From Isoetes taiwanensis (taxonomy: Eukaryota; Streptophyta; Lycopodiopsida; Isoetales; Isoetaceae): a DNA stretch of 64,000 nucleotides. The stretch is from contig JAJEKV010000073.1 of the NCBI GenBank assembly GCA_021234155.1, forward strand, positions 560,213 to 624,212, read 5' to 3'. Below are positions 33,471 through 44,900 of the stretch, one piece after another. The position numbers and the translations under genes were made by a program. The notes beneath the pieces are model-generated. The model was given only the letters and a program-made list of their open reading frames with translations. It did not search any database and was not told where the DNA came from. The number at the start of each line of letters is the position of its first letter. Positions within the stretch are counted from its first letter, which is position 1.

Positions 33471-36102
33471 ATTGACCTAAAATGCATAAAACCTATAGTA
33501 AGTTAGCATATCAAATAACATCTCCTAACATGTTCTTAAATGAAAGTTAACCTTAATAATAACCTTAATAACCTATAATAACAATCTATAATAATAATAA
33601 GTTAACCTATAATATATTAACTTATAATAACCTTAAATGTTGTAACCTTAAAACAACTTTAAGGCTTTAGGTTAACACTTTTAAGGTTAGAAGTTTTAAG
33701 GTTAAAACTTATAACCTTCAATAAATATAACCTTAGCCTAAAAACTTCTAAAACTTAAAACTTCTAAATTCAAATTCATAAACTTTTAAACTTATAACCT
33801 TATTTATGAACTTAAAAATATTAACCTTAACTAATAACCTTAACTTATAAACCTTAAAACTATTAACCTTAAGGGTCAAAGCATGGATTTTGGGGGCTGA
33901 TAAGCACCTAAGCACCCTAATGGGAAATTTTACTTGTTTTTTATCTTTTTCTATAACTCCAATGAAGCTGAAATTTTTGTATTCCAAGTAATAATATGAA
34001 TGGTTTAGGGGGAAAAATATCAAAAAGTAAAAGGAAAATAATTTTAAAATACAAAGAAAATAGCTCGAAAAGCACCCATGTGCCGGTGACCTGAAAATGT
34101 CCCCATCTCCATTGCTTTAGCCGCCAAATCTTATAACTTATATAACCCTTGCAATAAATGTTGGCCGGTTATTATGGTAGCGGTCTGTAGCGAAATTTTA
34201 AAAGCGGTTATTATTTCCGGTTTACAATCCCTTTCCAACTTTTCCCGACTTTCTCTCTTTTCGAACTTGAACCACAGTGCTTTTCGATCCTATCACGCTT
34301 TCGCTTTTCCGGCTGCTTCCGAGACTATCTCGTAGCCGCCAGCTTCGCTTCAATCTGTGGCTCCACCGATCTACGTATGGTTTTCACCGGCTTCAATCTA
34401 CGCATGCAATCTAAACTTCAATCACCGCTTCAATCTCGACTTCCTATCTTCTTCACCGGCTTCTATGCGCATCAATCTCGACTCCAATCGGCTTTCTATA
34501 TGCTTTAAACTTCGGCTTTTCGAGGCTTTTTGGCCTACCACAATCCCCTCATCGCTTTTGGGGTTTTCGGCTCCAAAGTTGTTTTACGACTCCAAGGTTT
34601 GTGGTGATGCGGTGATCATAGAGTTTACGGTATAGCATCTATATGAAGTATAAGCAAGAATGTTCATGGGACTTTTTAATATATACGAAAATATAAAAGC
34701 CGAAGAATGTATATGCTCCACATATATTACAAGAATGTTATTCACGAGCTTAAAGAATGTCTGCGGTTTTGGCTTTTAAAACGTACAATCTCTATAGAGC
34801 TTTGAATAACTTTGGTTTTTGTAATTTAAAGCTTCGGCTTCATTTGCTATGCTTTTCTCGGCTTCTTAAAGGCTCAAATCAACTTTGGTTTTAGATCTTT
34901 TTTGGTTTTATTTCAGTCAAAGGCTCAATTCAGTCAAACGAGAACACTTACAAATGAGATTTAGTATATCTCATTCTTTACATAAAGTAGTTATTTTACG
35001 AGAAAGCATGTTATTTTTACTTTTGCATCGGTATATTTACCACCTTGACAAAGCGATTAATTTAGGGTCAATTCCACTAAGCGGTTAAGTTAGGTTAAAT
35101 GGGGCAAATAAAGAAAACTTGCTCACTAGCACTTAAGTTACTACCAGTTAAGTTAAGGACTTGGTTAAATTTTAACTGGTTAACCAAACTAGGCCACTCA
35201 TCTTGATAATACTTAAGTTAAATTAAGTTAAAACTTTAACCTATTCCCTTATTTTAAACTAGAAGTTAGGAAGTGAAGCCTAGAGGAGGAATTGCAGGTT
35301 AAGAACCTTAACCTAAGCGTTAAGAGTGAGAAAAGGGGTAACAATCTAGTTAGGTTATCTAATTTTTTATATGAAGAAATTTATTTCTCCTCTTTGAACT
35401 GACTAGACTAGCTCGGCGATGAAAAGTTTTTGGATAGCCTTTGCTCAAGGACAATTCATTAGGATCAAATTGAATTGGGGGTTAGTTTTGGGAGGATCTT
35501 GGAGCATATTTTGGGCATATCTAAACATCTAATGACTAGACTTTGTGGTTCTTTTTGGTAGGGAAACATTTTTTAGATTTTTCAAGAAGCGTATCTGAGT
35601 TTTTCCAATGCCAAGAAAAATGTGAAACACCACCAAAAATAATGAGACACTCGAAATTGAGGTTCAAAGAAGTGAATAAAGAGAGAGAGATAGAAAATAA
35701 ACCTTGTATGATATTTTAACTTAATGGCATCTCTTAACTAAAATTCGAGAAATGGACTTAGTTATGTCTAACCCTAACAAAGGTTCTTAACTACTAGTGT
35801 GAAGCACCAACTCATTATGAATGTTAAGTTGATTTTCTGAGATTTAACCACAAGTGATCCCTAACAAATGTAGTGGGAATCTTTGCAGCCGTAATCCATT
35901 TAAGTTAGTCTTAACTTAACGACCTTATCACAGCTTATAATAATCTCTTTTTAGTTAAGTTAGAGATGGCCGATTGGTTAAATTAACTTAACTTAATGGC
36001 AAGTGGAAATGGCCCTTAATCGAGTTAATCGGATACTTTTACATGAATCGAATATCTGCTCTGTGATCAACGTGCGTGATCTTGCCTATATGATGCTGCT
36101 CT
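33471..36102. other. AT-rich region with TTAACCTTAA / AAGTTAA low-complexity tracts
   Basis: From about 33490 to 33880 the sequence is a degenerate mix of AACCTTAA, AACCTATAATAA and AACTTATAA phrases. Between about 35070 and 36010 TTAAGTTA and TTAACTTAA recur many times. A stretch around 34340-34520 repeats CTTCAATCT(C/A)(C/G)G. No gene is recognised. Confidence 0.55.
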
Positions 36103-36258
36103 TATTCTATTTCTTCCTCTATGCATTCCTAATTAATGATCTAAAATAATGAAGTTATTCTATTTCACTAGCTCTTCCTCTATCATTCTAATTAATGATC
36201 TAAAATAATGAAGTTATTCTATTTCACTAGCTCTTCCTCTATACATTTCCATTAATGA
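36103..36258. repeat. Tandem repeat, ~59-bp unit, about 2.7 copies
   Basis: The phrase TTATTCTATTTC...CTTCCTCTAT.CATT then TAATTAATGATCTAAAATAA and TGAAG recurs, the last copy being truncated at ATTAATGATC, where the GATC-rich array begins. Confidence 0.9.
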
Positions 36259-36282
36259 TCACGGAAATAATGGAAGTAAATA

Positions 36283-36456
36283 ATGATCATAGATCATATA
36301 CTGCTCTATGATCTTTTCTATGATCTATGATCTATGATCTATGATCTATGATCACTTAATCATAGATCATGGAATCATAGATCATAAGATCATAGATCAT
36401 AATCATAGATCATAGATCATAAGATGCATAGATCATAGATCATAGATCATAGATCT
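36283..36456. repeat. GATCATA microsatellite with reversed orientation
   Basis: About five CTATGAT heptamers (36315-36352) are followed, after ATCACTTA, by about a dozen ATCATAG units (36358-36455), the exact reverse complement. The two halves can fold into a long hairpin. GATC is present in nearly every unit. Confidence 0.92.
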
Positions 36457-37689
36457 TCACTTCGCTCTTCCCTCATCATCTAAATAATAGACTAAAACAA
36501 TGAACTAAATATTGAACTAAACAATGAACTAGCTATCCGCATTATGCATTTTGTTAGAATAATATGTTGGAATGGGAAAATGTGCTTGGCGCATTTCACA
36601 ATATTTTGGAGTCGTTTTTCCATAAGAGTTGAAATCAAAGCGCCCGAGGCGGCGTTTTAGTTAGCTTTTCAATTTCCATACTGACTCTATACAAATCGGC
36701 ATGGGGCAGGTGTGAAATAGATAAATGAAAACACAAAGCTGGCGCTTTGGCGTTTTGAATATGTATGTTGAGTCGTTTTATGGGGGAGAGTAATATATCA
36801 TTTGCTAATTACTTTCTCGTTCTAGTGCCATGGATTTTCCTTATCGCCGGACAGCAACATTCTGATTCAAATACTGGCTGGTTCTAGATCAAGTACGCTT
36901 TCACTGGGCGACCATCAACTCACGGATGCGTACAAGATATTACTTGATTGTCTTTACATTCCAAAGCGTTCAAAGAGAGTTGGAGAATCCATTAGGCGGT
37001 GCATGTCGGGGGCCATAGGAACCGCTTCGCGCCCATCTCACGGACATGTCGGCTCCTCATGCTCTTAGTAAGGCTCATGATTTCATGGGATGATGATTGT
37101 CAATGCTCAAATTAAAAATTATAGAAATCAGGAAACTCTAATTCGCTTTGGTATGATTTCTAGATGCTTGTAGTTTATAAAATGCGGATATAAAAAAAAA
37201 CATTGTTACGATGCCTTTTCTTCTTCTTCATTTCGGTTATTATTGATATTTCGCCCGTTGCATCCCTTATTACGAGATTGTCTAAAATGCGATGGAAGCT
37301 TTGACCATCGGTTGAGATGCATGCGGTGTGAACTATGCTTGATAGTTCATTACTCTTCAGCTAACACGGCTAGTGTTTTCAGATTTGGAGTGCAGCTGTC
37401 ATCAAGTTTGTTAATATCATCATCCCTTGTATCTTTGATCCATATTTATCTTGATCGTGGGGATGTTTCACAGGAGTTCAGGGGATGTCGATGAGTGCCA
37501 GTGCTTTCTGTTTGCTCGCGGTTTCATCCCGATGTTTTGGCCAATGAATAAAGCTTTCTCATATTCTCCGTTCAGCAAGCAAATGCGGGTATTAGGCCTT
37601 AAATTAGAGGCTGTGTTTTTACCCGATTTAGTCCCCTAGATTGATTCCTCTGGTACTTTCTCGAAGAGGTCCAAAAGTATTTAATTAAA
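36457..37689. other. No gene recognised
   Basis: Short frames only. A phrase GGCGCTTTGGCGTTTT and its relatives (GGCGGCGTTTTAG) occur at about 36650 and 36755. The 83-codon frame at 37243-37494 has a CxxC..C pattern (CDG...CMRCELC) but no recognisable domain. Confidence 0.4.
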
Positions 37690-40600
37690 AGTGGGACAAA
37701 TCTTGAATTTTGGGACTTGGTTGAAAATGGGACTCACACCGCCGAAATTTACAGATTGATTTAGCGGAATAGAATTACATGGCCACACATAGAAGATTGG
37801 GTTACTTGTTTCCTCATAAATTTTACCAGACTTACTAGTTGAGATAGTTTCAAAACTTCTCAATATTGTAATGCCCTCATACAATGATATAGCATGGAGG
37901 TTGCTCATGGCCTTGTCCATCCCTCCCTTCTTGGGATCTTGTGTGTGTTGTCCTTCTGGCGTGAGAACTTGGATATGACCATACCACACACTCCGCAATC
38001 CCTCCTTTGAGGGTCGTATAGTGCCCTCCACTTCTTCTCCCGGTGATCCGGTGTATTGCTCCTAAAGGGTTACTTCTTGTGTCTCCCAATGGGCTCCCAA
38101 TTGAATTTGGAATCAGGCGCCAACTCCTCTCCATCGGGCATAGTGGTGGTTACATCGGAGAGTGCCACCTAACCATGATGAATGATCCCCTCATCTTCGA
38201 GGCCTTACTAGCACAAAGTATCCTTCCTTGATGTCCTCAAAGGGGGATCCCGCTCGGGAAGATCAAACCATGACACGGTGCCGCTACAAACCACTTGGAG
38301 ACCCTTTTGGGACCCAAGTGGAAGAGCATTCATGAAGCGATGCTTGCACCTTGAGGGGCTCCCTCCCATCTCTTGACTTTCTGGCAAGAACCCGTCTCTT
38401 AGCTCCCTCCCACGTAGGCATTGGGTTTCCAAGCATGTCTGCTTTCTCCAGGAGTGCTTGATTAGGAGTCCATTTGATTTTTCTTAAGAGTGGAGGTGTG
38501 CTTTTCCATTCGATTATCATCGGTGTGTTATGTAATCCTTGATGCCCTTCCGCAGTGGCTAGAGTCTTTGAAATTTGTCTTGAAGGAGTAGTGGTTTTGG
38601 TTGCCCTTTAGGAATGAACTGCAGTGACACCCTTTGCCACAACTCGATGCAATAGAGGCATCCACAACTTGTCACGGTCTCCACTTATATTGCATGATTG
38701 GTATTCCATCCCTAACCAAAACTTGAACTGAAGTGGCTTTGTGTCTGTCAGGCGGTCCTTACCATCTGACGAGTATCCTTCTACAAATGATTTCCAATGC
38801 TGCAACCTCATCCATCAAAGCCATTGGGTTAGAAGTCAATGCAGCTCTAAACACATCCATTGGATTCGGGGAGAGTGGTCCGTTTTCTCTCATGAGCTTA
38901 ATTGGAGAAAGTTCAAGAATCCATCTATATCATGTCGTATGCCCAACCATCATGAATCCACTTTCACAACTTTGAATACTCCCACTTTAACATCCAAGTA
39001 TGACATTACCCCAAACATCCATCTATTCTTGTTTTCTTTCAGCGGTTATCCTTGAACATAGCTCTCAGTGATTGGGATTTCTCAAGTAAGGAAATCACAT
39101 CCCAAGTCCTCTGATTCACCTAGACACCTTGGATGTAGGCTTTTTATGCATTTTGGTAACAAAGCGGTTGAATATCCATCAAAGCCTCAAAATGGGTCTT
39201 TGAAGGGAATACCTCCTCCACTTCTATCGATCAACTCTCTAAGTGTTCTGGGGCACTTGAAAATGGGAGAAGCTCACATGGAAGTTTGGATCATCTCTCC
39301 ATAGATCAGCACAAAATGACCATATGTTCGGTTCCATGACCATGTGTTAGCCACCCGCCGGACTTACTTTCATCACGAAAGCGTTTTGACAGCAGGTGGG
39401 AATCTAGCTTTGGCAAGGAAAGTCTTGTGTTAGTCCATCTTATCATGAATTATACACCGAATTGTCGCTGCATCTCCCGAGGAAAATGTTCTCCTTTGCC
39501 AATATAGTATCTACATGATATTTGGTGCTTTGGTGATCACAAATTGCTCCCTAATTGCCATTCTTTCTTTCTCTATTGCCGGTTGATGCAAAGTGTATCC
39601 ATGAGTTGAATGCAAGTGTTGCACTTTGAGAATGGCATGTGTTGCTTGGCCAGGACACTCTCCGTCGAGAAGTGAGTGCTCATAACTTTCTTGAAATGTG
39701 ATGATTGAGAAAGAAGGCCTACCTCCGATAGTTTCTAGGATGAGTTGACCTCCTTAAGGCGGCACTCATACGGATATAGTGTTGTAGCAACACTCTTTTC
39801 CCACTTCGCACAGCATGCTTTCGTTCACCGCAGAGCTTGGCGAGGCATAGATTGAGACATGTATCTCTACAAAGAAGCTCTGAAGAGCTGTGGCCTTTAG
39901 AGTATTTGCTCTAGTTTCAAAGTGAGTGCATTACCATGTTGGAACAAAGTGTGCCCTTTTCTAACTTTGCTCCCGATCACGTAAAATGAAGACTTACTCA
40001 CCCCAAGAATCCATCTCAATGCTCTCATACATACCTTCATGCCCCTCAATTGATATAGTAGCCGTCACGTGTTTTCATCATAATTTGGAATTCCTACACA
40101 AGAATTAAATGGGAATTAATCCTATCTTTTGAAGCTCACTTTGTGCAATCTAGGTTGCAACACTCTTGTCCCTAATTGCCTCGGGTTTTCTTTAGTTTGA
40201 AATTCATAATTTCCATCCTTTAAGTATTTGTCACTTCTGGGCGGCTTGGGCGCAGCGGCTGCAGCACATGAAAGACATAAGCGTCTCTTCAGCAGCGATA
40301 AAGGATGTCGCCGACCACCAAATCTTCCACATGGCCTTACTTGGGTAGGCCTTTAGGATAGTTGATGGGGCAATCTAGGTATCACCATTCTTGTGTGTAA
40401 TATCTAATTGCGGCCCATCTCAGGCTTGGGATCAGCCACGAGCACTACAATGCAATCACTAAGAGCTTCCACAGGACGTGATTGTATCAACCGATAAGAA
40501 GCTTCCGCGATACCAACTCAGATATTTCATCTCCGACCTCTCATCATTCCACACTATCAAATGGATCAAAACTGCGGTTATTATACCTACTGCCAAAATG

Positions 40601-40713
40601 CAGATGCAGTTTGCAAGGGTGCAACAAAGGCAAACCCATCTTCCTCCAGTAGACCTAGGGCAATGGCCTCCTTTGGACTTCCACGGCTCCATTTTACTCA
40701 TCACATGTTCCAC
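37690..40713 (-). pseudogene. Transposase-like gene, copy 2 (paralogue of 30560-33470)
   Basis: Frames on the minus strand align in order with copy 1: MIRWTNTRLSLPK (copy 1 MIKWTNKTCLPQ), ADLWRDDPNFHVS (LELWSDGPDFHIG), ENKNRWMFGVMSYLDVKVGVF at the DNC box position, VGHT..DIDGFL (THEDVDALF), LQHWKSFVEGYSSDGKD (DWKSFVDGYALDMEG), then GIPIMQYKWRP after a frameshift (GIPIMQWKMRP). Downstream it continues for about 0.7 kb into a region (PTWEGAKRRVLARKS, HECSSTWVPKGSPSGL) without an evident counterpart in copy 1. The DNC box itself is corrupted and frames break often. Both copies lie in the same orientation about 7 kb apart. Confidence 0.55.
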
Positions 40714-41939
40714 TGAATGAAAAGCTCATTAAAACCATCCACAAATATGACCATATGAACCGTATAAAACCATACAAACTGTATTAAATATAATCATATT
40801 ATATCATACAACCATATTAACTAAAATCCATACAACCATCCAAGTGCTTCAAAATCATATAACCATATTAAAGGCATACAACCACACTCATTCCTACCAA
40901 ACCATGTAAACATTATGAAACATATATAACCATTGAAACTATTCAGCATTTGAAACCTTATTAAATACATAAGATGGCTTATATATAAAATATATAGCCT
41001 ACTTGCTCATATCTTGTCGTGTCACGTGTGGCCTCTTCGGTACATGGCAGTAATGTATGAAGCAATCTTTGCCGATCATGGAGGGCTGCGTGATTAATGG
41101 TTTTATTATTGCGCACTACCCGGTTGATTAGGCCGAGTCGCTGCACCCTCTTTATCTCCCCGACCATTCTTCCTCCCACGATATATAGGTCATCATCCTT
41201 ACTGTTTCATAGAAACGATCAGGCGTCAGTCGAGCCAGAAGCGATTCAAGGCCATCTTATGGCAATGACTTGAGTGAAGCCGGATCGAGGGCGCTTCAGT
41301 ATGAAGTTCTGTATGATTCATTGTTCGGTGATTCTGCTTCGAGGAAGAAGTGAGACCCTTTTAGTGCTGCTGCTTGGTTTTGTAAGTCCTTTAGTGCATT
41401 TTTATATATTACGTTTCATTCGACTTATTGATCACGATACAATTTACGGCCGAAATCCTTATTCAGCATAGCGACTATACCCACATGGAAGCGAACCGGA
41501 AGCCTCCATGTATCAACAAATCTTCGAGGTATGTTTTGCTAATATCATATCCTTTTTTAATCTCATTTCTCTGTCTCTTTGTTCTCCGCATTCTGTGCTC
41601 TTCTCCTTTGTTCTCTGTTTTCTCATTGATCTCACTAATCTCAAACATTGCTCATTTTCCCTTTGTATTGTTTTACCGTTTTTTGTTATCTTTTCTTGTA
41701 GTTGAATTGAATACATTATACGAGGCACAAGTGAGAATAGTGGTTAAGTAGTAACAAGCAACGAGATAAATCAGCTGGTGTTAGGAACTAAGATATTGCG
41801 AGCATTATGAGAGAACATAACTAGGAATGTCTTTCTCGGTGAACTAAGAATAGGAATTAGCTACGGAAGAATCTCCATTTCAACTCCGTGATCCCTGCGG
41901 GAGACATCACGAGGTGAGTTAGAATACCGGCCTTGATCC
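40714..41939. other. No gene recognised
   Basis: A tract at 40720-40930 repeats ACCATAT/ATACAACCAT phrases. A pyrimidine-rich stretch lies at 41540-41700. No coding similarity was seen. Confidence 0.4.
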
Positions 41940-44900
41940 GGGAAGTCTGGGGCCAGCTAATACCGACTTCGCGAGTCGAGAACTTCCCCAAACTCAGCGG
42001 CGAAGGCGAGGAAATTAACATCTGGTGGCCAGTGAAGATTCCTGGCTGTGATTATGCACAACTAATGTCTTCGCATTCTTTAGAACCCTGCTGCGACCTT
42101 CATTTCATTGAGTCGAAGATGTGATACCAATACTGGCTCTTTGTGCGGTCGCGAGTGCCTCCACCAGTCTGAGCCACTCTCCTTGAACCATGCTCATGAA
42201 TATTGCGAGGGTAGCTCGCGGCGGGTGGAGACTTCAGCGGCTAACCTGAGTTCTTGGCAGCTTTCGACTTCGTGAGTCGAGAAAATCGACTCTAGTGCAT
42301 CTCTAGAGCTGGCACAGAGGCGATCTTAACCACTCTCCTTCTATCTTCCTCGGACATTTCTGCGCGAAGGAAGTGGACTTCAGCAATGCGAGGCCAATAT
42401 AACAACTTAATTCTCACGTATTATTATTATTAATTAGCGATGGCCTCTACCCAATCAAAGACCCGTCTCCTTGAACCATGCCGTGGCGAATATTCGCGAA
42501 GGGGATGGGCTCGATTAGTGGAAATTCGGCGATAACAGAAGTCTTTGTAACATAGGCTTCGTGAAAGGTGAAAGCGACTTGACTACCGATCTACTCTAGA
42601 GCTGGCCCTCTGAGAACGGTCTTAACAACTCTCCTTCTCTTCCTCTCGGCGGACGATGCGAAGGGGAAGTTGTTTATTTGTCTGCCGTAACTCTTAACAA
42701 CCAAGGGAAACCACCGAGCTTGTTGTATGCCGTTCACCATTTCGCTGAGTCGAGGAGATGCCTTACTAACCAGGCACTCCATGTGTACCATCGGAGTTCG
42801 ATGGCTAAAGGCATTCTCGACTTCGGAGTCGAAAATATAGTTTCTGAAACTTCAACTCTGCCGCAAGGAAACCATAGGCTTGTATGCATTCTACGCCTCG
42901 TGATGAGATGCCTTAACCAACAGGCACTTTCAGGTATTGCTAGCAGGAGTTCACGGATGGCGAGGCATTCTCGACTTGAGTCGAGAATGTAAACAGAGCA
43001 ATAACCAACGATGCCCATTCGACTTCGCCAAGTGAAATCCTTAACCGACCAATTCTCCACGTGTATGGTAGCGATGGCCTCGACCGATTAAGTCACTCTC
43101 GCCGAACCATCTTAAATCGAGTATTCGCGAAGGGGAGGCTCGGTGGGTGGGAAGCCTGTAACCGCGGGGGAAACCGGAGAGGGAAGCCAGGCTTGCATTT
43201 CTCTACAAGTCTTTGCTTTCTATTCTCTGTTTTAGTCCCAAGTGCATCTAGCACATGCGAGCCACTCTCGCGAACCATCTTCCTCGAATATTAGAAGAGA
43301 GGTGGATTCCGGACAGTGGAAAATTTCAGAACTAACTACAAGGATGCATTTGAGCATCTCCACGGGCCTTAGTCTGGCACGATCTATGTACAACATTCCA
43401 AATTAAGCAGGTCCATGAAAAACACACCTAAAAGCGGGCTACGTTTCTTTTACCCCGATCCATTGTTTCCTTGTAGGCATCTCTCTCAACCCGAGTAAAT
43501 CATCTCGAAGAAAAATCTTTGGACAAGGCTTGTTTGATGAATCCGTCGGGCTTATCGTAGGTTCCATTATTTTAAAGCACATGCGGCATGTTCTACAAAG
43601 CGAAATAACATAGGCATCTACGAAGCTCCACCTCTTCGCGGTAATTCAGCAAGGCCTTTGCATATCCACCCGGATCCAGCGGCCTCCTAGAAGTCTTTGC
43701 TTCTTACATTCGGTCTCTTCAAAGAGTGTATTAGCATCTAATACTTGTATCAACTGCGATTCTGAAAGCGTATCCGGATTTCCATGGTAGCGGTGTAGAG
43801 TTCGAATTAATGCAGCGACTCCTCTCCGCTTCCTACCTTAGCTCCATTGCTCATCGATCAAATCAGCGCTTTGCAATGGGGCCTTGTGATGGGGGAAAAA
43901 CACATATGCAGCGTGCTTGACTTACGTCAGCGCCATTCGGAATCGCTTCGCGATTCGATGCTCCCCTCGAACTTCGAGGTCCCCAATGCGGGGAAGATAA
44001 ACTTCGCTCCGCTCATGGTCCTTGATGTGATTAAATTTGAAGGAAATAATAGTGTTTGAAGACTAAAAGCGGCCGTCTTTTGTACCCTTAGCGGCTTCTT
44101 TTCGCCGTGATTGCATGTCCTTAACTTCAAATTAAAGAACAGCGATCTTTTTATCACGGTCCTAAGAAAACTCTAGCGGAGGGCTTAATTCTGGAGGGTC
44201 GAAGAGGGATGAGAGGAAGCAAAGACATGACTCGATCCAAGAAGCGAGGAGGATGCTTCTACAGTGGCGAAGAAGGGCAAACGCGGGTGAGCTGCGAGTT
44301 TTCTTTTGGCCGGAATATGCGATCCATCCTTTCTTTCCTTTGCGGCATTACTTTCGGACTCACTTTGGTGATCAGCGGCGAACTCCATTCTTCCGTCATG
44401 AGGGGCTGGAATGACTTCTTGAAACGGCCGGCCGATTCTTGGTATGAGGTAGCATAGAGCAAGTGGGAAGGAAGATGCATTTCACCAAAGGGACAAAGTA
44501 CGAAAATGGTGGTATTATTATCTTCGATCTGCGCCGATTCAAAGCATTTAGCACACTACATAGCCGAGGGCGCTTGAGGAAAGTAAGTTCTATCACACCA
44601 AAAATTAAGCGGGTTTAAAATTATTCTCACTCTTCCATGAGCAAGGCTAGACACTTAGAAAAACATCGGAGACAGATTTGGAAGGATACACTGGAAGGGA
44701 TAGAGGAGAACCTAACATCGAGGGGAGCTTAGTGGCTGGAATTTCAGTCGGAAAAAGCATTCAATACGGGGAGCTTCACTTCTCTTGTCTTTGAGAGACT
44801 CTACAACTCTCACGGTGGGAATGAAGTTGTGGTTCATACACAAAAAAGTCCACCAAAACAAAGATAGGGGATGATGACACCACCACGGAGAATCGGATAG

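Noticed and set aside
33490-33880. Telomere-like repeats (AACCTTAA phrases)
   Set aside because: The units are irregular and not CCCTAAA; orientation and spacing vary. Low-complexity AT-rich sequence explains them better than an interstitial telomere.
37243-37494. Zinc-finger-like CxxC...CxxC frame
   Set aside because: Only one loose cysteine cluster (CMRCELC) without a matching second pair; insufficient for a domain call.
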